Shown here: positions 60,460 to 64,000 of the stretch, one piece after another | Position numbering within the stretch: position 1 is the first letter of the stretch | How the letters are laid out: every line of letters begins with the position of its first letter | From: RBG-13-43-22 sp049520575 | GTDB lineage: Bacteria > Desulfobacterota > RBG-13-43-22 | DNA length: 64,000 nucleotides | Direction of reading: 5' to 3' | Assembly (NCBI GenBank): GCA_049520575.1 | Contig: JBEKPQ010000003.1 | Location: 1-64,000, forward strand | Notes under the pieces: generated by a model | Seen by the model: the letters and a program-made list of their open reading frames with translations, nothing else | The model's database searches: none | Told to the model about the DNA's origin: nothing | Translations under genes and position numbers: made by a program

Positions 60460-61707
60460 GTGAGTCGTTTTATGGAAAGAAGAGTCGTTATTACGGCCTG
60501 TTCTGCAATTACCCCTATTGGGCATTCCAAAAAAGAAATCGTCAATAGCCTGGTTAAGGGAATTTCCGGAGTAAAACCGCTGCGCAAGGATGATCTTCTG
60601 ACCCGTTATATCCATTCAGGAGTTTTCGGAACGGTGGATTATCCGGTTGAGTACGATTTCAAACGTCAACATCGTAAGACCATGGGACCAGTGGCCTATT
60701 ATGCCTGTCAGGTGGCCAAGGAAGTTATTGAGGCTTCCGGTTTAGATAATGCGTTTATCACCTCAGGGCGCTTAGGCGTGGCCTTTGGATCAACTCATGG
60801 CAGCCCTTCGGTTCAAAGGGAGATTTATAAAATCTTTTTCGGAGGCTCGTCTTCTGAATATTCAAACATCGGTGCCGTAGAATACCTGAAATCCATGGTT
60901 CATACGACAGCGGTGAATATCACCAAGATGTTTGGAATTACGGGGCGGGTCATTTCCTCTTCAACGGCCTGCACGACCAGCAGCCAATCCATCGGTTTTG
61001 GATATGAATCGATCAAATTTGGGATGCAGGACGCCATGCTTTGCGGCGGGGCAGACGAATATGACACCACGACCGTTGCTGTTTTTGATAATCTTTTGGC
61101 CTGTTCAACAGCTTTTAATGAAACACCCCATCTCACCCCTCGACCGTTTGATTCCAGAAGAGACGGTCTTGTCGTAGGAGAGGGCGCCGGGGCGGTCCTG
61201 TTGGAAGAATACGAACATGCCCGGAAACGAGGGGCAAATATCCTTGGCGAAGTCATCGGGTTTGCTTGTAACAATAACGGCGGCGATTTGATATTGCCCA
61301 ATCTAAACGGAGTCACCCAGACGCTTCTACTTGGGCTCGAGAATGCCGGAATTTCTCCGGATCAGATTGATCTTGTGAGCGCTCACGCCACAGCAACCAA
61401 AATGGGGGACATTATCGAGGCCCAGGCCATTCATATGGTCTATGGGAATGCTCCCTGGGTTGTCGGCTTAAAAAGTTATATGGGGCATACCATGGCGACC
61501 TGCGGTTCCATTGAAACGATTCTCTGCCTTTACATGATGGAAGAAGGATTCATTGCTCCGACTTTGAATCTGGATGAAGTTGATGAACGCTGTGCCATGA
61601 TTCGGCATGCCCTGAAACTTCAGGAAGGCAACATCCGGATTGCTGCCATCCAAAATTTTGCCTTTGGGGGAGTGAATACCTGCCTGATTATCAAAAAATT
61701 CGAATAG
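60460..61707 (+). CDS. Beta-ketoacyl-ACP synthase-like protein (KS-C)
   Basis: A 415-residue ketosynthase with cysteine in SSSTACTTSSQS, histidines in SAHATATKMGD and KSYMGHTMATC, and the preceding lysine; the triad is intact. It is more divergent from KS-A/KS-B and closer to aryl-polyene-type synthases in its MQDAMLCGGADEYD segment. The frame starts with GTG at 60460; ATG 60472 is an alternative. It completes the ACP-KS unit under promoter 2. Confidence 0.9.
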   Translation: MSRFMERRVVITACSAITPIGHSKKEIVNSLVKGISGVKPLRKDDLLTRYIHSGVFGTVDYPVEYDFKRQHRKTMGPVAYYACQVAKEVIEASGLDNAFITSGRLGVAFGSTHGSPSVQREIYKIFFGGSSSEYSNIGAVEYLKSMVHTTAVNITKMFGITGRVISSSTACTTSSQSIGFGYESIKFGMQDAMLCGGADEYDTTTVAVFDNLLACSTAFNETPHLTPRPFDSRRDGLVVGEGAGAVLLEEYEHARKRGANILGEVIGFACNNNGGDLILPNLNGVTQTLLLGLENAGISPDQIDLVSAHATATKMGDIIEAQAIHMVYGNAPWVVGLKSYMGHTMATCGSIETILCLYMMEEGFIAPTLNLDEVDERCAMIRHALKLQEGNIRIAAIQNFAFGGVNTCLIIKKFE

Positions 61708-61731
61708 ACCAAAACGATAAAAAAGCCGGGG

Positions 61732-61794
61732 ATGGCCCAGATCCAAGGCGTCCAGGACGAAGGCCCGTCCCGGCCGGATATCGCGAGCCCTTGA
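61732..61794 (+). other. Possible 20-codon leader frame upstream of plsC
   Basis: ATG 61732 to TGA 61794 encodes 20 residues. Its stop overlaps the TTG start of the acyltransferase in TTGA. No ribosome site is evident. Part of the sequence (GGCCCAGATCCAAGGCG) matches the arm of the 29-kb repeat, so it may instead be a repeat remnant. Confidence 0.25.
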
Positions 61795-62558
61795 CCATTC
61801 CCCGATGGATTAAAGGTCCGGTTGATCTTTTGGTCACCCTATTTTTATGGGTCTATTTTACCTTTGGCTATTTCATTTTATTCTCTCCCTTTTATCTCTT
61901 TTCCTTCCTGTTCTCTGATAACCTCGAAAATTCTTTTCAAAAAATAAATCACCGATTTTTCAAATCGTTTTTTATACTCCTGCGAATCATCACCCCCCGT
62001 TTAAACATCCGCATTGACGACGACGTTTGTGCCATTCGGTCTTCCGTTATTGTCTGTAATCATCTTTCATACCTCGATCCGATCCTTATGGTTTCTTTGT
62101 TTGAAAAACAAAAGACGGTCGTTAAAAAAACATTTCTGAAAGTACCCGTTTTCGGATGGGTGTTAAAAAAATCCGGGTATTTATTTTCAACGAAAGAGGA
62201 GACTTTTACCGCCCTCATGCTGGAACGTATCAAGGATATGGAAAATTATCTGTCATCAGGGGGGAATTTATTCGTCTTTCCGGAAGGTACGAGAAGCCGA
62301 GACGGGAAGATCGGGCGGTTAAACAAAGGGGCCTTTACCATTGCCAAGCGATATCATGCTCCGATTCAGGTGTTGATGATCAACCAAACGAATAAGTTAT
62401 TAAAGCCGGGCAGATCCTTATTAAATACCTGTGTTCCGATTACGATTGAAGTAAAACGGATTGGAAGCATTCCTCCGGAATACACCAGCGATGGCTTATC
62501 GATTCAGAGAGTGATGGAACAGGTCAGGCAGTTTTTTGAACAGCAGCTCGAGCCATAG
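61791..62558 (+). CDS. PlsC-type 1-acylglycerol-3-phosphate acyltransferase
   Basis: A 255-residue membrane-bound acyltransferase with N-terminal hydrophobic segment (12-50), the HX4D motif in NHLSYLDP near 89, and FPEGTRSRDG near 157. It transfers an acyl chain to a lysolipid or other acceptor. In aryl polyene clusters such an enzyme attaches the polyene to the outer lipid, so a comparable role is plausible. Only a TTG start exists; the preceding short frame ends at it. No strong ribosome site. Confidence 0.85.
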   Translation: MTIPRWIKGPVDLLVTLFLWVYFTFGYFILFSPFYLFSFLFSDNLENSFQKINHRFFKSFFILLRIITPRLNIRIDDDVCAIRSSVIVCNHLSYLDPILMVSLFEKQKTVVKKTFLKVPVFGWVLKKSGYLFSTKEETFTALMLERIKDMENYLSSGGNLFVFPEGTRSRDGKIGRLNKGAFTIAKRYHAPIQVLMINQTNKLLKPGRSLLNTCVPITIEVKRIGSIPPEYTSDGLSIQRVMEQVRQFFEQQLEP

Positions 62559-62584
62559 TTTTGCCTGCCTATCCGTATTTCTCC

Positions 62585-62613
62585 TTGACCCTGCCTTTTT
62601 CTTGTCCTATACT
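62585..62613 (+). promoter_or_regulatory. Cluster promoter 3 (CTCCTTGACC box)
   Basis: TTGACC (62585-62590), 17 bases, TATACT (62608-62613), preceded by CTCC. It lies about 145 bases before the desaturase ATG, so a leader transcript is expected. Confidence 0.7.
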
Positions 62614-62757
62614 TTTTTTGATCCAAAAGCCTCTTTGGGGTGCGTCGGGCAAAGCCTGGAAAATCCAGTCGGTTGAAAAGCGAGCCTGAGTTAGCCGACC
62701 GTCGGAACCGAGTTTGTTCTAAATGCCGGTAACTGCATAGATGAAGCGAAAAATTCA

Positions 62758-64000
62758 ATGCCTACACTTCAACAGGTCCAGGAAAAGGTTCTGATCATCG
62801 GCTCGGGTATCGGCGGCCTGAGCACGGGCATCATTTTAGCCAAGCTCGGTTTTGATGTCACCGTCATCGAAAAGAATCGACAACCCGGCGGGATGATGCG
62901 CAGCTACGCCCGCCGGGGGGTGCAATGCAACGTTGGTCTGCATTACCTAGGCGCCCTGGATCAGGGCCAGGTTCTGCGCCGCTGTTTCGATTTTTTGGAA
63001 ATTTCGGATCGGCTTCCGCTGGTTCGGATGGGGATCGAGGCGCCGGTGGACCGTTATCTTTTCACCGACAACCATCTTGGCCTCGATCGTTTCGATGTGC
63101 CCACCGGTTTTGAGGCTTACCAGGCCGGTCTGAATGCCGCCTTTCCAACCCAAAAAGCGCAAGTGGCCGCTTTGATGACCCTGCTACGCCGCGGCGCCGA
63201 CCAATTTGACCGACTGTCTTTTCTATACGCCGATCAGCCGACTGAATACTGGTTCGATCAAATCGAGCCGCTGGGGGCGATTTTCGACCGTATCGGCTGT
63301 TCCCCCGGGCTGAGGGCGGTCTTCGGCCTGCCGACGGTCTTGATCGGGGTGCCGCCCGCGGTGTGTCCTCAGGTCTATCACACCATGACCCTGGGCAGCT
63401 ACCTTTTGTCTGCCTGGCGCTTGGAGGGGCACGGCGCTACTATGGCCGACGTCTGCGCCCAGCGCCTGGCCTCCTTCGGAGGAGGATTGCGTACCGGAGA
63501 GGCGGTAGTCGGCATTCGAACGGCCGACGGCTGCGTGCGGGGTGTCACCCTGGATTCGGGTGAAACCCTTGACGCCGCCATCGTCATCAGCACCATCCAC
63601 CCCAAGAGGATGATCGAGTTACTGAAGCCCGACGCCGTTAAAGCCTCCTATCGTCGGCGGATCATGGGGTTAAAGGATACCGCCGGCATGATGGCGGTGC
63701 ACGCCCTGGTGCCGGCTGACCGGCACCCCGTAATTTCACACAACCTGTTCGTGGTGCAGGCCGATTCCAACGGCGACGTCCGGGACCTGATCTTTCTGCA
63801 ATTGCGCTCCAGCGGCGCACCGGGGCAGAACCTGCTGACAATGATCACCTCCGGCCATGATGAACTATGGCTGGCCTGGCAGCAGACCCGCTCCGGCCAG
63901 CGCGGTCCGGATTATCTCAAAAAGAAGCAGGATCTGGCTCATGAAATCATTAGAAAAACAGAAAAGATAATGGGTCCCTTCCATGGGCTGGAGATCCTCG
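62758..64000 (+). CDS. CrtI/phytoene-desaturase-like FAD oxidoreductase (partial, right edge)
   Basis: The frame from ATG 62758 is open for 414 codons to the window end. The dinucleotide-binding motif is VLIIGSGIGGLSTGIILAKLG near 12-32, followed by VIEKNRQPGGMMRSY near 38, typical of the COG1233 group of carotenoid desaturases and retinol saturases. Position in an ACP/ketosynthase/radical SAM cluster suggests desaturation or saturation of the product chain. GC content rises sharply here (near 58% against about 45% in plsC), with GCC/CGC/CTG-rich codons, suggesting different origin. No terminator or end is visible. Confidence 0.88.
   Translation, partial: MPTLQQVQEKVLIIGSGIGGLSTGIILAKLGFDVTVIEKNRQPGGMMRSYARRGVQCNVGLHYLGALDQGQVLRRCFDFLEISDRLPLVRMGIEAPVDRYLFTDNHLGLDRFDVPTGFEAYQAGLNAAFPTQKAQVAALMTLLRRGADQFDRLSFLYADQPTEYWFDQIEPLGAIFDRIGCSPGLRAVFGLPTVLIGVPPAVCPQVYHTMTLGSYLLSAWRLEGHGATMADVCAQRLASFGGGLRTGEAVVGIRTADGCVRGVTLDSGETLDAAIVISTIHPKRMIELLKPDAVKASYRRRIMGLKDTAGMMAVHALVPADRHPVISHNLFVVQADSNGDVRDLIFLQLRSSGAPGQNLLTMITSGHDELWLAWQQTRSGQRGPDYLKKKQDLAHEIIRKTEKIMGPFHGLEIL

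Overview
The window looks like chromosomal DNA of an anaerobic member of the Desulfobacterota (former Deltaproteobacteria). The basis is the gene set rather than a database match: a four-subunit 2-oxoacid:ferredoxin oxidoreductase, a 4-hydroxybutyryl-CoA dehydratase-like Fe-S flavoenzyme, a hybrid cluster protein behind an HcpR/FNR-type operator, many radical SAM enzymes, HD-GYP/PilZ cyclic-di-GMP proteins and an exosortase-type exopolysaccharide (EPS) locus. No rRNA, CRISPR array or intact insertion sequence was seen. One tRNA (Asn, GTT) is present.

Layout. (1) 1-18.3 kb is an EPS locus read leftward in two operons. The left one runs from a tandem ribbon-helix-helix regulator through an OmpA-like protein, a PEP-CTERM-type ATPase, a degenerate tyrosine-kinase homologue, the Wza and Wzz homologues, a flippase and a FemAB protein into a membrane protein cut by the window edge. 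The right one is AlgD-like dehydrogenase, initiating sugar-phosphate transferase, TPR protein, ATPase-RsbW fusion, STAS protein and HD-GYP phosphodiesterase. It joins polymer synthesis with a partner switch and cyclic-di-GMP turnover. (2) 18.6-31.5 kb holds housekeeping and signalling genes: thioesterase, ADP-forming acyl-CoA synthetase subunit, YtfJ, Smr, HemW, an HD-GYP response regulator, a hybrid kinase with two kinase cores, a PilZ-methyltransferase fusion, lepA interrupted by an in-frame TAG, and a PCC-domain protein. A 133-bp palindromic element abuts the lepA stop. (3) 31.5-33.3 kb is a small accessory island: an AbiTii-family defence gene and an orphan DELRPEY small protein without a normal start. 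(4) 33.3-46.4 kb is core metabolism: phosphatase, esterase, IF-1, RNA-binding protein, 4-hydroxybutyryl-CoA dehydratase, tRNA-Asn, the oxidoreductase operon, a decayed DsrC/TusE-like pseudogene and a nitrosative-stress operon (hcp, HD protein, ferredoxin).

(5) 46.7-64 kb is the most interesting part: a large type II fatty-acid/polyketide-like cluster in two rightward blocks and one leftward block. It encodes three ketosynthases with intact catalytic triads, two acyl carrier proteins, a FabG-type ketoreductase, three dehydratase-like hot-dog proteins, a YbgC-type thioesterase, PlsC and PlsY acyltransferases, a glycosyltransferase fused to DUF2062, two B12-binding radical SAM proteins, two tandem paralogous radical SAM proteins and a CrtI-like desaturase that runs off the right edge. 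Three of its promoters share a box (CTCCTTGACC, 17-bp spacer, TATAAT-like) and a fourth is similar, so the blocks look co-expressed. The content overlaps with aryl polyene clusters and with clusters proposed for ladderane-type lipids but equals neither. A membrane-anchored or glycolipid-like modified acyl chain is my inference for the product.

Several genes are broken or odd: the DsrC remnant, a frameshifted EamA/SMR transporter end, lepA with TAG, a BY-kinase homologue lacking the Walker A lysine, and a FabZ-like protein lacking the catalytic glutamate.
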